This document shows positions 50,852 to 60,193 of a DNA stretch of 64,000 nucleotides, piece by piece. The notes under the pieces are model-generated. The model searched no databases. It saw only the letters and a program-made list of their open reading frames with translations, and had not been told where the DNA came from. Source of the stretch: Streptomyces sp. YIM 130001 (GTDB lineage: Bacteria > Actinomycetota > Actinomycetes > Streptomycetales > Streptomycetaceae); assembly GCF_003574445.1 (NCBI RefSeq), contig NZ_KZ984553.1, forward strand, positions 186,001-250,000. The letters run 5' to 3'. How positions within the stretch are numbered: the stretch's first letter is position 1; every line of letters begins with the position of its first letter. Position numbers and translations under genes: made by a program.

Positions 50852-51012
50852 GGCCCCACCCCGTCCGGGTTCGCACTGTCGGTCTGCACGGCTCAATTCT
50901 TACGCCATTCACCCGATCGGCCCAACCTCGACACGGCCTTTGCTCGCGCACCGCCCGTATCGCGCCGGCACGGATTACTTCTGTCGCACCTGTAGACCGA
51001 TCGACAGTCCTC

Positions 51013-51038
51013 TGCAACTCTGCAACAAATCACTGCAA
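51013..51038 (+). promoter_or_regulatory. three TGCAA direct repeats before the glucanase
   Basis: CTGCAAC-TCTGCAAC and a third CTGCAAAA put TGCAA at 51013, 51021 and 51034, 27 to 52 bases before the GH87 start. Direct repeats in this place are common in streptomycete polysaccharidase promoters, where they bind carbohydrate-responsive repressors. The GGAG site is at 51055. Confidence 0.4.
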
Positions 51039-51064
51039 AATCTGAATAGGAGTGTGGAGAGGTC

Positions 51065-53731
51065 ATGAGACTCCATCGTTGGAGAGGGCGCGCGGGAGCG
51101 GCCCTGGTCGCGGGGACGCTGTTGCCACTCGCCATGTCCGCCCCGTCCGCATCGGCCGGCACCCCGGCCCAACTCGCGGACGGACAGCCCGCGTCGGCGA
51201 GTTCCGCACGGGACGGACACGGTGCCGCCGAGGTCACCGACGGCGACTCGGGCACGTACTGGGAAAGCACGGCGAAGGCCACCGACGGCGCCCCGCAGTG
51301 GATACGCACCGACCTCGGCGCGACGGTCCGCGTCGGCAAGGTGGTCCTGGCCCTCCCGGGCGGCGACAAGGCGCAGAAGCAGACTCTGAAGCTCCAAGGC
51401 AGCACCAACGGCCGGGACTTCACCGATCTCACCGACGCGAAGGCCAGGACCTTCCGCGATACGGGCAAGGGCACCGACGCCGAGCGGACGTACACGGCCG
51501 ACCTCGGTGGCGCCGCCACGCGTCACGTCCGGGTGCTGATCACCGCGGGGCCGGGCAACAAGACCGCGCGTCTGTCCGGCCTCGAGGTGTACGCCGACCG
51601 GCACGGCGACGCCACCGCCCCCACCACTCCCGAGAACCTGAAGCAGTCGGCGTCCGAGTCCGGCACCGCCCTCGACTGGACGGCGGCACAGGACGCGAAG
51701 GGCGTCACCGCCTACGACGTCTTCGCGGACGGACGGCTGCGCACCAGTGTCGCCGGTGACGTGACCTCGTACACCGACCCGCAGCGGAGCGACGAGCCGG
51801 TCAGCTACACCGTGCGGGCCCGCGACGCCATGGGGAACCAGTCGCCGGACAGCAACTCCGTGACCCGTAAGCCGGCGGGCCCCTTCCGCACGTCCGACGC
51901 CGCCTCCACGCCGAGCGCGGCCCGTGCGGACCGTGCACCCGTCGCCGCGAAGGGACCCGGCGCCCCCTCTGCGCCGGGCACGTCCGCGGCGGACGACGCG
52001 GTGGCCGAGGAGAAGGAGCGGCAGAAGAAGTCCGGCAAGGCGGCGGCCGGTGAGGGCGCCACCATGCCCTACTCGCAGCTCGAGGCGGAGGACGGCGAAC
52101 TGGGCGGCGAGGCCGCGGTGGTCGGCCCCAACCGGACCATCGGCGACGTCGCCGGTGAGGCCTCCGGCCGCCGCGCGGTCACGCTCGAAGCCACCGGCGA
52201 TTCCGTGGAGTTCACCACCGACCGGGCCACCAACACCCTCGTCACCCGCTTCTCCGTCCCCGATGCCGAGGGCGGCGGCGGCATCGACACGACACTGAAC
52301 GTCTACGTCGACGGCGAACTGCACAAGGCGATCGACCTCACCTCCAAGTACGCCTGGCTGTACGGCGCGGAGGCGAGCCCGGGCAACTCGCCCGGCGAGG
52401 GCGACCCGCGGCACATCTACGACGAGGCGCAGCTGACGCTCGACGAGACGGTGCCGGCCGGCAGCACGGTCAAGCTGCAGAAGGATGCCGACAACTCCTC
52501 CGAGTACGCCATCGACTTCGTGGGCTTCGAGGAGGCCGAGGAGGTCGCCAACCCGGACCCGGACGCGTACGCGGTCCCCGGCGGATTCACCCACCAGGAC
52601 GTCCAGGACGCCCTGGACGAGGTGCGGATGGACACCACGGGCAAGCTGGTGGGCGTCTACCTGCCGGCCGGTGACTACGAGACGTCCAGCAAGTTCCAGG
52701 TGTACGGCGGGGCCGTCGAGGTGGTCGGCGCCGGCCCCTGGTTCACCCGCTTCCACGCGCCCGACGGGCAGGAGAACACCGACATCGGGTTCCGTGCGGA
52801 CGCGACCGCGCAGGGCTCGTCGTTCACGGACTTCGCCTACTTCGGCAACTACACCTCGCGCATCGACGGCCCCGGCAAGGTCTTCGATTTCGCCTACGTC
52901 TCCGACATCACGATCGACAACATCTGGAACGAGCACATGGTGTGCCTCTACTGGGGCGCGAACACCGACAACATCACCATCAAGAACTCCCGGATCCGCA
53001 ACATGTTCGCCGACGGCATCAACATGACGAACGGCAGCACCGACAACCTGGTGAGCAACAACGAGGCGCGCGCCACCGGCGACGACAGCTTCGCGCTGTT
53101 CTCGGCGATCGACGCCGGCGGCGCGGACATGAAGAACAACGTCTACGAGAACCTGACCTCGATCCTCACCTGGCGCGCGGCGGGCCTGGCCGTCTACGGC
53201 GGCTACGACAACACCTTCAGCAACATCCGGATCGCCGACACCCTGGTCTACTCCGGGATCACCGTCAGCTCGCTGGACTTCGGCTACCCGATGAACGGCT
53301 TCGGGCCCGGGCCGACCACGCTGGAGGACATCAGCATCGAGCGGGCCGGCGGTCATTTCTGGAACGGCCAGACCTTCCCGGGGATCTGGATGTTCTCCGC
53401 GTCGAAGGTGTTCCAGAACATCCGCGTCACAGGCGTCGACATCGTCGACCCGACGTACAGCGGCATCATGTTCCAGACCAACTACGTCGGCGGACAGGCC
53501 CAGTTCCCGGTCGCGGACACGGTTCTCACCGACGTGAGCATCACCGGTGCGAAGAAGAGCGGTGACGAGTACGACGACAAGTCCGGCTTCGGACTGTGGG
53601 CGAACGAGATGCCGGAGCCGGGCCAGGGCCCTGCGGTCGGCGACGTCACCTTCCGCAATCTGCGGATGAGCGGCAACGCGGAGGACATCCGCAACACGAC
53701 CGACACGTTCACGATCAACGTGGAGGAGTGA
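51065..53731 (+). CDS. secreted GH87 alpha-1,3-glucanase (mycodextranase type)
   Basis: An 888-residue exported multidomain glycosidase. Order: signal peptide (1-31, ending SASA); F5/8-type discoidin/CBM32-like domain (about 35-178, DGDSGTYWESTA); fibronectin III (about 182-268); an Ala/Pro/Lys linker; a CBM6/35-like beta-sandwich (about 337-500, SQLEAEDGELGGEAAVVG, DFVGFEEAEE); and a right-handed beta-helix (about 515-888). The helix holds D650 in MFADGINMTNGS and D673-D674 in RATGDDSFAL, which fit the catalytic aspartates of family GH87. It would hydrolyse alpha-1,3- (or mixed 1,3/1,4-) glucan, as in fungal walls or dental mutan. ATG with GGAG upstream and a terminator after. Confidence 0.88.
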   Translation: MRLHRWRGRAGAALVAGTLLPLAMSAPSASAGTPAQLADGQPASASSARDGHGAAEVTDGDSGTYWESTAKATDGAPQWIRTDLGATVRVGKVVLALPGGDKAQKQTLKLQGSTNGRDFTDLTDAKARTFRDTGKGTDAERTYTADLGGAATRHVRVLITAGPGNKTARLSGLEVYADRHGDATAPTTPENLKQSASESGTALDWTAAQDAKGVTAYDVFADGRLRTSVAGDVTSYTDPQRSDEPVSYTVRARDAMGNQSPDSNSVTRKPAGPFRTSDAASTPSAARADRAPVAAKGPGAPSAPGTSAADDAVAEEKERQKKSGKAAAGEGATMPYSQLEAEDGELGGEAAVVGPNRTIGDVAGEASGRRAVTLEATGDSVEFTTDRATNTLVTRFSVPDAEGGGGIDTTLNVYVDGELHKAIDLTSKYAWLYGAEASPGNSPGEGDPRHIYDEAQLTLDETVPAGSTVKLQKDADNSSEYAIDFVGFEEAEEVANPDPDAYAVPGGFTHQDVQDALDEVRMDTTGKLVGVYLPAGDYETSSKFQVYGGAVEVVGAGPWFTRFHAPDGQENTDIGFRADATAQGSSFTDFAYFGNYTSRIDGPGKVFDFAYVSDITIDNIWNEHMVCLYWGANTDNITIKNSRIRNMFADGINMTNGSTDNLVSNNEARATGDDSFALFSAIDAGGADMKNNVYENLTSILTWRAAGLAVYGGYDNTFSNIRIADTLVYSGITVSSLDFGYPMNGFGPGPTTLEDISIERAGGHFWNGQTFPGIWMFSASKVFQNIRVTGVDIVDPTYSGIMFQTNYVGGQAQFPVADTVLTDVSITGAKKSGDEYDDKSGFGLWANEMPEPGQGPAVGDVTFRNLRMSGNAEDIRNTTDTFTINVEE

Positions 53732-53767
53732 GCGCCCCGCACCGATCGGGCAGCAAGCAGCGCTGAG

Positions 53768-53798
53768 CGGGCGGGTTCCGTACCTCGGAACCCGCCCG
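53768..53798 (+). terminator. perfect 13-bp hairpin after the glucanase
   Basis: CGGGCGGGTTCCG (53768-53780) and CGGAACCCGCCCG (53786-53798) are perfect complements across a 5-base loop, 36 bases after the glucanase stop and just before the PucR-like gene. Confidence 0.8.
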
Positions 53799-53814
53799 TG
53801 GTCATGATGGGCGT

Positions 53815-55500
53815 ATGCCCTCGCACGCTCCCGGCCGATCCCGGCCCACCGCAGGCGGACCCGCCCTCGAGCACCTGCTGGCCCTCGTGCCGCCCGGCGT
53901 CCTCGATGTCGTGGCGGCGCCCGCGGGACTCGGCGCACCCGTGGCCGACGTGGTGCTGCACGACCCAGGTGAAGCTCCCGGTCCGGACGCGGCCCATCTG
54001 GTGCTGCTCGCCATCGGTATGGACACCGCGTCACCGGACGCGGCGGACGTGGTCCGCGGTGCGGGCCGTGCGGGTGCGGCTGCCGTGGTGGTGCGGCACG
54101 GCGGCCCGGATACGGATCCGGGGCTGCTCGCCGCGGCCGGCGAGAGCGGTGTGGTGGTGCTCGGGCGCCGGGCCGGCCAGGGCTGGACGGAGACGCTGGG
54201 GCAGCTGCGGACGGCGCTCGCCTACAGCGGTTCGTCGGGGCTCGCGGCGGTGGACGGGCTGCGGCTCGGCGATCTGCCGGGACTGGCGAACACGGTGGCC
54301 GATCTGGTCGGCGGCGCGATCACCGTCGAGGACCCGCAGTCACGGGTGCTCGCGTACTCCCGGATGGACCATGAGCCGGACGCGCTGCGGAGGCTGACGA
54401 TCCTGGGGCAGCAGGTGCCGCGTTGGCGGGTGGCCGAGCTGCGGGAGAGCGGATTTCTGCAGGAGTTGTGGAACAGCGGCGACGTGGTGCGGCTGCCCGC
54501 GGACGACCGGTTCGCCGAGCGGCTGGCGATCGCGGTGCGGCTCGGGTCCGAGGTGCTCGGCTCGCTGTGGGCGGCCGGTGACGGGCAGCCGCTCGCCGAG
54601 GAGGCGGTGGCGGCGCTGCACACCGCGGCGCGGGCGGCCGTCCCGCATCTCGCGCACCACCAGATGTGGGGACGGGCGGCTGCGCGGGCACGGGAGGCAG
54701 CGGTGCGTGCGGTGCTCGAAGGCGGTGCGGATGCGGCGCGGTCCGCGCAGGAGGTGGGTGTCGAACCGGACCGGCCGTACACGGTGCTGGTCGTGGAGGC
54801 CTACGACGGCCGGAGTTTCGGCGGCGATCCCGGCACCGGCGCCGGGCGGCCGGGGCTGGTGGGGGCCACCGAGCACCGGGTACTGGATGTGCTCGCGCTG
54901 CAGGCGACCGCCTACCGGCCGGGTGCGGTCACCGCTCGTTCCGGCCGTCGCCTGCACGTGCTGGTTCCGGGGGCGGCGGACGACGGTGAGCTCGCGCGCC
55001 GGCTGGTCGCGACGGCCGGTTCGGTGCCCCGCAGCGTCGTCTTCGCCGGCGCCGGGCCCGCTGCTCCCGATCTGGCGGGTCTGCCCGCGTCCCGCGAGGA
55101 GGCGGAACTGGTCGTACGGGTGCTGCGCGAGCGGGCCGCGGCCCGGCCCGCCGGAGAACCGGAGTCCGCGGCGGCGACCTGTTCCGAGGTGACCGCGCCG
55201 ACCGCGGCGCTGCGGATGCTCGACCTGCTGGCCCCACTGCGGGACTCGCTGCCCGGTCCGGTACACGCTCTGGTCGAGCACGACCGGGCGCACGGTTCCG
55301 GCTACGGGGCGTCGGTGGCCGCCTATCTGGACGCCTTCGGCGACGCGAGCCAGGCCGCGGAGCGGCTCGGCGTACACCCCAACACCCTGCGTTACCGGCT
55401 GCGACGGGCCCGCGAGCTGTTCGGCGTCGATCTCTCGGACCCCACGATGCGGCTGCTCGCGGACATCGGGCTACGGCTGGCCGGCCGGCGGGCCGACTGA
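53815..55500 (+). CDS. PucR-family transcriptional regulator
   Basis: A 561-residue regulator. The middle region (about 130-290: LPGLANTVADLVGGAITVED, VLAYSRMDHEPDALRRLTIL) is the GGDEF-related/CdaR-like domain of PucR proteins. The C-terminal helix-turn-helix is clear: LDAFGDASQAAERLGVHPNT then LRYRLRRARELFGVDL, the PucR/HTH_30 motif. Such regulators often control purine, amino-acid or polyamine catabolism and respond to a pathway metabolite. The PLP decarboxylase-like gene 184 bases downstream is the likely target. ATG 53815 directly follows the hairpin of the glucanase gene. Confidence 0.88.
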   Translation: MPSHAPGRSRPTAGGPALEHLLALVPPGVLDVVAAPAGLGAPVADVVLHDPGEAPGPDAAHLVLLAIGMDTASPDAADVVRGAGRAGAAAVVVRHGGPDTDPGLLAAAGESGVVVLGRRAGQGWTETLGQLRTALAYSGSSGLAAVDGLRLGDLPGLANTVADLVGGAITVEDPQSRVLAYSRMDHEPDALRRLTILGQQVPRWRVAELRESGFLQELWNSGDVVRLPADDRFAERLAIAVRLGSEVLGSLWAAGDGQPLAEEAVAALHTAARAAVPHLAHHQMWGRAAARAREAAVRAVLEGGADAARSAQEVGVEPDRPYTVLVVEAYDGRSFGGDPGTGAGRPGLVGATEHRVLDVLALQATAYRPGAVTARSGRRLHVLVPGAADDGELARRLVATAGSVPRSVVFAGAGPAAPDLAGLPASREEAELVVRVLRERAAARPAGEPESAAATCSEVTAPTAALRMLDLLAPLRDSLPGPVHALVEHDRAHGSGYGASVAAYLDAFGDASQAAERLGVHPNTLRYRLRRARELFGVDLSDPTMRLLADIGLRLAGRRAD

Positions 55501-55684
55501 CCGTCCGCCTCGACCCGGGGCTCCTCGTCACCCGCCCTGAAGATCGTTTACGTGTCGGGGTGCACAACAGGGCGGGTCAGGCCTGGTCGGGGGCGGAGAA
55601 GACACCGCTCACGTACGCCGCGGAGACTGGAGAGGTGGCCGCGTACCCGCACGAACCACGTGCCCGCAGCCGCGACGGAGAGTG

Positions 55685-57085
55685 ATGCAGGTGTCTTCCG
55701 GCCGATCATCCGGACAACGCGCCGAGGCCCGCGAGGCCGCGCTCGCGCAGGCTGTCCGACGGGGCCTCCTCGGACCGCAGCACCCGCTGATCGGCCTGCT
55801 CGACGTCGACGGAGTGCTGGATGCGGTCGAAGCGCTGAACTCCGCGTTCGACGGACCGGCGACCGTGCAGCACACCTTCGCCGCGAAGGCGTGCGGGCTG
55901 GTCCCGGTGCTGAGCCTGCTGGCCGATGCGGGCATGGGCTGTGAGGTCGCCTCGCCCGGCGAGCTGGAGCAGGCGCTCGCGGCCGGGTTCACGCACGACC
56001 GGCTGGTTTTCGACAGCCCCGCCAAGACCGTCGAGGAGCTGGAGTACGCCCTCGCCCACGGTGTCGCGTTCAATATCGACAACTTCCAGGAACTCGCCCG
56101 CGTCGACGGCCTCCTGGCCGGCAGGCGGCCCGCAGGTCCCGTCGGAATCCGGGTGAACCCACAGGTCGGCGCGGGCGCGATCGGTGCGATGAGTACCGCG
56201 ACGGACACCTCCAAGTTCGGTGTCGCGCTCCGTGATCCGGGCGCCGAGGAAGCCGTCGTCGAAGCGTTCGCGAGCCGTCCCTGGCTGAACAGGCTGCACG
56301 CACACGTGGGTTCGCAGGGCTGCCCGCTGCCGCTGATCGCCGAGGGCATCCGCGTCGCCTACGACCTGGCCGAGCGGATCAACGCCGAGGCCGGCCGGCA
56401 GCAGATCACCGGGCTCGACATCGGCGGCGGGCTGCCGGTCAATTTCGACGACGAGGACGACCGTCCGACGTATGCCGACCATGTGGCCGAACTCCGTTCC
56501 GCCGCACCCGGGTTGTTCGACGGCCGCTACACCCTGGTCACCGAATTCGGCCGTTCGCTCCTCGCCAAGAGCGGCACCGTGGCCTCCCTGGTGGAGTACA
56601 CCAAGTCCGCCGGCGGGCGGCGGATCGCCGTCACCCATGCGGGCGCGCAGGTCGCCACGCGTACGGTCTTCATGCCGGATGCCTGGCCGCTGCGGGTCGG
56701 CGTCCTCGACGCGAAGGGCCGTCCGAAGAGCGGCCCCACGGAAGTGACCGACGTCGCGGGACCCTGCTGCTTCGCCGGCGACCTCACCGCGCAGGCCCGC
56801 GAGCTGCCGCCCGTCGAGCCCGGCGATGTGGTGGCCCTCTACGACACCGGCGCCTACTACTTCTCCTCCCACTTCTCGTACAACTCCCTGCCACGGCCCG
56901 CGATCTACGGGTACCGCACGGACACGGCGGGCCGGGTGCGGTTCGCGCTCGTACGTACGGCGCAGACGATCCGTGAGGTGGTCGAGGAGAGCGGACTCGA
57001 ACTGGCCGGTGCGCTGGTGCAGTTGCGTTCCGGCACCGCCGCGGGCGCCGCCGGAGGGGCCGCGGCAGACCCTTCCGACGGCTGA
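55685..57085 (+). CDS. fold-type III PLP decarboxylase, LysA-like with altered motif
   Basis: A 466-residue alanine-racemase-fold PLP enzyme. The PLP lysine lies in HTFAAKACGLVPVL; further motifs are TDTSKFGV, LHAHVGSQG, LDIGGGLPV, TEFGRSLLAKSG and ALYDTGAYYFSS, all in the order of diaminopimelate decarboxylase. The specificity motif G-P-x-C-E-S-x-D is GPCCFAGD here: the catalytic Cys stays but the Glu that holds the second amino-carboxyl end of diaminopimelate is Phe. A different basic or bulky amino acid is therefore the likely substrate. ATG 55685 with GGAG upstream. It converges on a TauD/TfdA dioxygenase 12 bases away. Confidence 0.82.
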   Translation: MQVSSGRSSGQRAEAREAALAQAVRRGLLGPQHPLIGLLDVDGVLDAVEALNSAFDGPATVQHTFAAKACGLVPVLSLLADAGMGCEVASPGELEQALAAGFTHDRLVFDSPAKTVEELEYALAHGVAFNIDNFQELARVDGLLAGRRPAGPVGIRVNPQVGAGAIGAMSTATDTSKFGVALRDPGAEEAVVEAFASRPWLNRLHAHVGSQGCPLPLIAEGIRVAYDLAERINAEAGRQQITGLDIGGGLPVNFDDEDDRPTYADHVAELRSAAPGLFDGRYTLVTEFGRSLLAKSGTVASLVEYTKSAGGRRIAVTHAGAQVATRTVFMPDAWPLRVGVLDAKGRPKSGPTEVTDVAGPCCFAGDLTAQARELPPVEPGDVVALYDTGAYYFSSHFSYNSLPRPAIYGYRTDTAGRVRFALVRTAQTIREVVEESGLELAGALVQLRSGTAAGAAGGAAADPSDG

Positions 57086-57097
57086 GGAGTCAGGCCC

Positions 57098-58069
57098 TTA
57101 CGCGGCCTCGGCGACGTCCCCGTCCGTGGAGGCGCCGGAGGCGATGCCGTGGCTCGGCTCCGGGACCGACTCGGGTGAGAGCAGCACCGAGCGCCGGCCG
57201 TCGACACCCACCGGCACGTCGCCGTCGATGGTGACCCGGCGCAGGGTGCGCTCGTGGTCGTCGGAGTCGTCGACGCCGTAGTGCTGGGTGGCGCGGTTGT
57301 CCCAGATGGCGACGTCGCCCGCGCGCCACTGCCAGCGGACGGTGTTCTCGGGGCGCTCCACGTTCGACTGGAGCAGGTCGATCAGGGCACGCGAGTCGGC
57401 GGCTCGGAAACCGGCCAGCTTCTGCACGAAGTTGCCCAGGACCAGGGTGCGTTCACCGGTCTCGGGGTGGACGCGCACCACCGGGTGCTCGGTCTGGAAC
57501 TTGGTGGACGTGAAGACCTTGCGGTGCTGCTCGAGGGCCGCGGGGCGAGCCTCGGGGCGGGCGGCCGCGTAGTCGTAGTCGTTGGTGTGGACGCCACGCA
57601 GGCTGTCGGCGAGGACCCGCAGCGGCTCGGGGAGCGAGGCGTAGACGGCGGCCGTGTTGGACCAGAGGGTGTTGCCGCCGTACGGCGGGATGACCTCGGC
57701 GCGGAGGATGGAGAACGCGGGGTAGGCGGGGACGAAGGTGACGTCGGTGTGCCACTGGTTGGCGCGGCCGCCGTGGTCGTTGTCGATGCCGAAGGCGTAA
57801 CGGCCGTCCACGGAGGGCACGGTGGGGTGCGCGACGGGTGTGCCGAGCAGCCGGCCGAACGCCTCGTGGCTGTCCGCGTCGAGGTGCGACTGGTCGCGGA
57901 AGAAGACGACCTTGTGCTCCAGGATCGCGGCACGGACGGCGGCCAGGGTGTCGGCGTCGAGGTCACCGCCGAGACGGACGCCCTCGATGACCGCGCCCAC
58001 GCGGCCACCGACCTTGTGGACGGTGATGGCTTCGGTGGGTGCGGTCTCGGTGACGGGTGCGGAGGTCAT
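57098..58069 (-). CDS. TauD/TfdA-family Fe(II)/2-oxoglutarate dioxygenase
   Basis: A 323-residue dioxygenase. The Fe(II) triad is readable: H and D in [10 protein letters not shown] and the distal H in ATQHYGVDD, with an Arg for 2-oxoglutarate in [12 protein letters not shown]. Start [19 protein letters not shown] and [20 protein letters not shown] are typical of TauD. Members hydroxylate taurine, sulfonates, aryloxy acids or amino acids. No sulfur-uptake genes lie near; the convergent PLP decarboxylase and the divergent ROK gene suggest a carbon/nitrogen source instead. ATG 58069 with AAGGGA six bases upstream. Confidence 0.9.
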   Translation of the reverse strand: MTSAPVTETAPTEAITVHKVGGRVGAVIEGVRLGGDLDADTLAAVRAAILEHKVVFFRDQSHLDADSHEAFGRLLGTPVAHPTVPSVDGRYAFGIDNDHGGRANQWHTDVTFVPAYPAFSILRAEVIPPYGGNTLWSNTAAVYASLPEPLRVLADSLRGVHTNDYDYAAARPEARPAALEQHRKVFTSTKFQTEHPVVRVHPETGERTLVLGNFVQKLAGFRAADSRALIDLLQSNVERPENTVRWQWRAGDVAIWDNRATQHYGVDDSDDHERTLRRVTIDGDVPVGVDGRRSVLLSPESVPEPSHGIASGASTDGDVAEAA

Positions 58070-58527
58070 GAGGAGTCCCTTCGGTGGGGCGTTGGGTTGT
58101 TTTCTCTCGGAGCGGAAAGAAATACGGGCAGGTGAGAGCGTTCCTGTCGCGGCCGTCAGGATCCGGGCGCGATCGCGGAGGCGGCCCTCGGCAGAAGGTG
58201 GCGGTCAGAGCGCGGGTCGGGAGCGGCGATCGGGGGCCCGCCCGGCGAGAGCGCGCAGGCGGTGGGGCGGCGGCGTGGCGTCAGCCCGCGGCGCCCGGAC
58301 ACGCCGCCGAGGAGAGGCGGCCGAGATCGAGGTGGCGCCGCTCGACGAGAGAAGTCGCGGTCATGTCCAGGAGCATGTCCGCGCATCCGGCGACGGGTCA
58401 AGGCCGACCGCCCCGGCTTCACGACCCTGCAATGCGCCCGACACCCGAGACGTGGCGCAGGCCACAGGCGGTCGCCAAATCCCGTACGGGCAAGGCATGT
58501 TGAATGCCCACTCCGGAAGGGACCACG
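58070..58527. promoter_or_regulatory. divergent promoter region, TauD-like / ROK regulator
   Basis: This 458-base spacer separates two divergent genes. Its left end, near 58091-58125, is AT-richer (GTTGTTTTCTCTC and GGAAAGAAATAC) and is the likely promoter of the dioxygenase. Further right I see no gene or strong repeat. The ROK protein is a candidate to bind here. Confidence 0.35.
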
Positions 58528-59778
58528 ATGCCGCACCTCGCCCCGCCGACCGCCCCACCCGGCTCTCACCCCGGCTCCAGCTCGGGCGACGGCCGCCGCG
58601 GCGCGAACGCCGCCGCCGTGCTCCGGGCCGTGCTCGACCACGGACCGGTGGCCCGCAGCCGCATCGCGCGGCTGTCCGGTCTGAGCCCGGCCGCGGTCTC
58701 GAGGCAGTGCACCGACCTGACCCGTATCGGCCTGCTGCGGGAGATGCCGGAGCTCGTCGCGTCCGGTTCCGTCGGCAGACCGCAGATCCCGGTCGATCTG
58801 CATCCCGGCGCCGCGGGCGGACCGCTGACGGCCGGGGTGCACATCGGGGTGCCGCAGTCCACGTTCTGCGTGGCGGACCTGCGCGGGCGGCTGCTCGCCC
58901 GCGGCCGGTTCCTGCACGACGGCATCCCGGCGGTGGCACTGCCCGGCCAAGTGGCGCGCTCGCTGGCCGAGTTCGTCGCCGAGCACACCGCGGGCCGGCG
59001 AGTGCTCGGGGTGGGTGCGGCGCTCGGCGGATGGGTGGATCCGGGCAGCGCCACCGTCGTGCGGCACGACGCGCTCGACTGGCACAGGCTGTCGCTTGGG
59101 CCCGAGTTGGAGCGGCACACCGGGCTTCCGGTGCGCATGGACAATCACGCTCGGGCGGTCGCCCAGTCGGAGCTGCTGTTCGGCCGGCCCGAGGCCCGGC
59201 GTTCCCTGGTGCATCTGTTCGTGGGGAACGTGGTGGACGCGGCCGTGGCCATCGCCGGTGTGGTGCACCGGGGCCCTCGGTCCGGCGCCGGCGACGTGGC
59301 GCATCTGCCGGTGCCGGACAGCACGGTGGCCTGTACGTGCGGGCGCACGGGCTGCCTGGGGGCGACCGCGTCCGACACGGCTCTCGCCCGCGAGGCGGTG
59401 GCGCGCGGGATCGTGCCGGAGGAGAACGCCGCACTGATCGTGGACGCCGCCGCGGCCGGTGACCGGCGGGCCGATGAGCTGCTGCGGCGGCGCGCTCGCG
59501 CGGTGGGTCGTGCCACGGGGCTGCTGCTCGACGTGCTCAACCCCGAGCAGGTGGTGGTCACCGAGCAGTCGAGCCTGCTCGCGGCGGAGTACCTGGCGGA
59601 GATCCGTGCCGCGGCGATCGCCCACTCGCACGTCTGCGACGACCCCGAGCGCATCGTGGTCCCACATGCTGGACCGGCGGCACTTCCCGTGGCGGCCGTC
59701 ACAGTCCTGCTGAATCCCCTGTTCAGAAGCCCTCTGCAAAGCCTGGGCAAGACGGACGCAACACCCGCTTCACAGTGA
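58528..59778 (+). CDS. ROK-family transcriptional regulator
   Basis: A 416-residue ROK repressor. The N-terminal winged helix (about 20-85: VLRAVLDHGPVARSRIARLS, then GLSPAAVSRQCTDLTRIGLL) is followed by the ROK domain with the zinc-binding C-T-C-G-R-T-G-C-L motif and GHxG-like surroundings degenerate at HLPVPDS. The sugar-kinase phosphate motif is poorly kept, as expected for a regulator rather than a kinase. ATG 58528 has GGAAGGGA seven bases upstream; another ATG eight codons earlier is possible. It is divergent from the dioxygenase gene and 415 bases before a peptide-type ABC operon. Confidence 0.88.
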   Translation: MPHLAPPTAPPGSHPGSSSGDGRRGANAAAVLRAVLDHGPVARSRIARLSGLSPAAVSRQCTDLTRIGLLREMPELVASGSVGRPQIPVDLHPGAAGGPLTAGVHIGVPQSTFCVADLRGRLLARGRFLHDGIPAVALPGQVARSLAEFVAEHTAGRRVLGVGAALGGWVDPGSATVVRHDALDWHRLSLGPELERHTGLPVRMDNHARAVAQSELLFGRPEARRSLVHLFVGNVVDAAVAIAGVVHRGPRSGAGDVAHLPVPDSTVACTCGRTGCLGATASDTALAREAVARGIVPEENAALIVDAAAAGDRRADELLRRRARAVGRATGLLLDVLNPEQVVVTEQSSLLAAEYLAEIRAAAIAHSHVCDDPERIVVPHAGPAALPVAAVTVLLNPLFRSPLQSLGKTDATPASQ

Positions 59779-59790
59779 GGATGTGTTGCG
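59757..59790 (+). terminator. hairpin at the end of the ROK gene
   Basis: CGCAACAC (59757-59764) pairs with GTGTTGCG (59783-59790) around the ROK stop codon. A possible terminator or regulatory hairpin; the stem is short. Confidence 0.4.
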
Positions 59791-60193
59791 CCGCGAACGC
59801 CGTTGACCGCCCGTGGCGCCCGCTGCCATTCTGCTCCGCGTGACCCAGGACCCGCGCCTCGTAGCCCGCTGGCACGTCGACCTCTGTCGGCAGTCCAGCG
59901 CACTGTGTGCCGTCTGCCGCTGACGCCTCGCCGCACGCCGCCGCACCGCCGGCTCGGCATCTGAGCGCACGTCCGGCACCCGACCGTGCCGGTACGCCCT
60001 CGTGCCCGTACGGCCGGCCGGCTCCGCATCCCGGTGACACGGCCGGCGTCCCGCAGCCCCACTCTCCGCGCCCGGCGCTGCCCGCTCACCCCATGGCCGG
60101 GTAGCAGCGAACGCGCCCGTCGCAGCCTCGGTCCCCTCCCCCTCCGCGCCGGCGATTTCTTCCTTCCGCAGCGAAACGAACGGGTCCTCCCCC
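59791..60193. other. spacer between ROK gene and ABC operon
   Basis: About 400 bases. Reading frames on both strands are Arg/Pro/Ala-rich, as random GC-rich DNA gives, and show no family similarity. The ABC operon promoter should be here, but I cannot mark it. Confidence 0.3.

Noticed and set aside
59791..60193. Small gene or transposase remnant in the spacer before the ABC operon
   Set aside because: Reading frames are Arg/Pro-rich without start sites or family features; no terminal repeats are visible.
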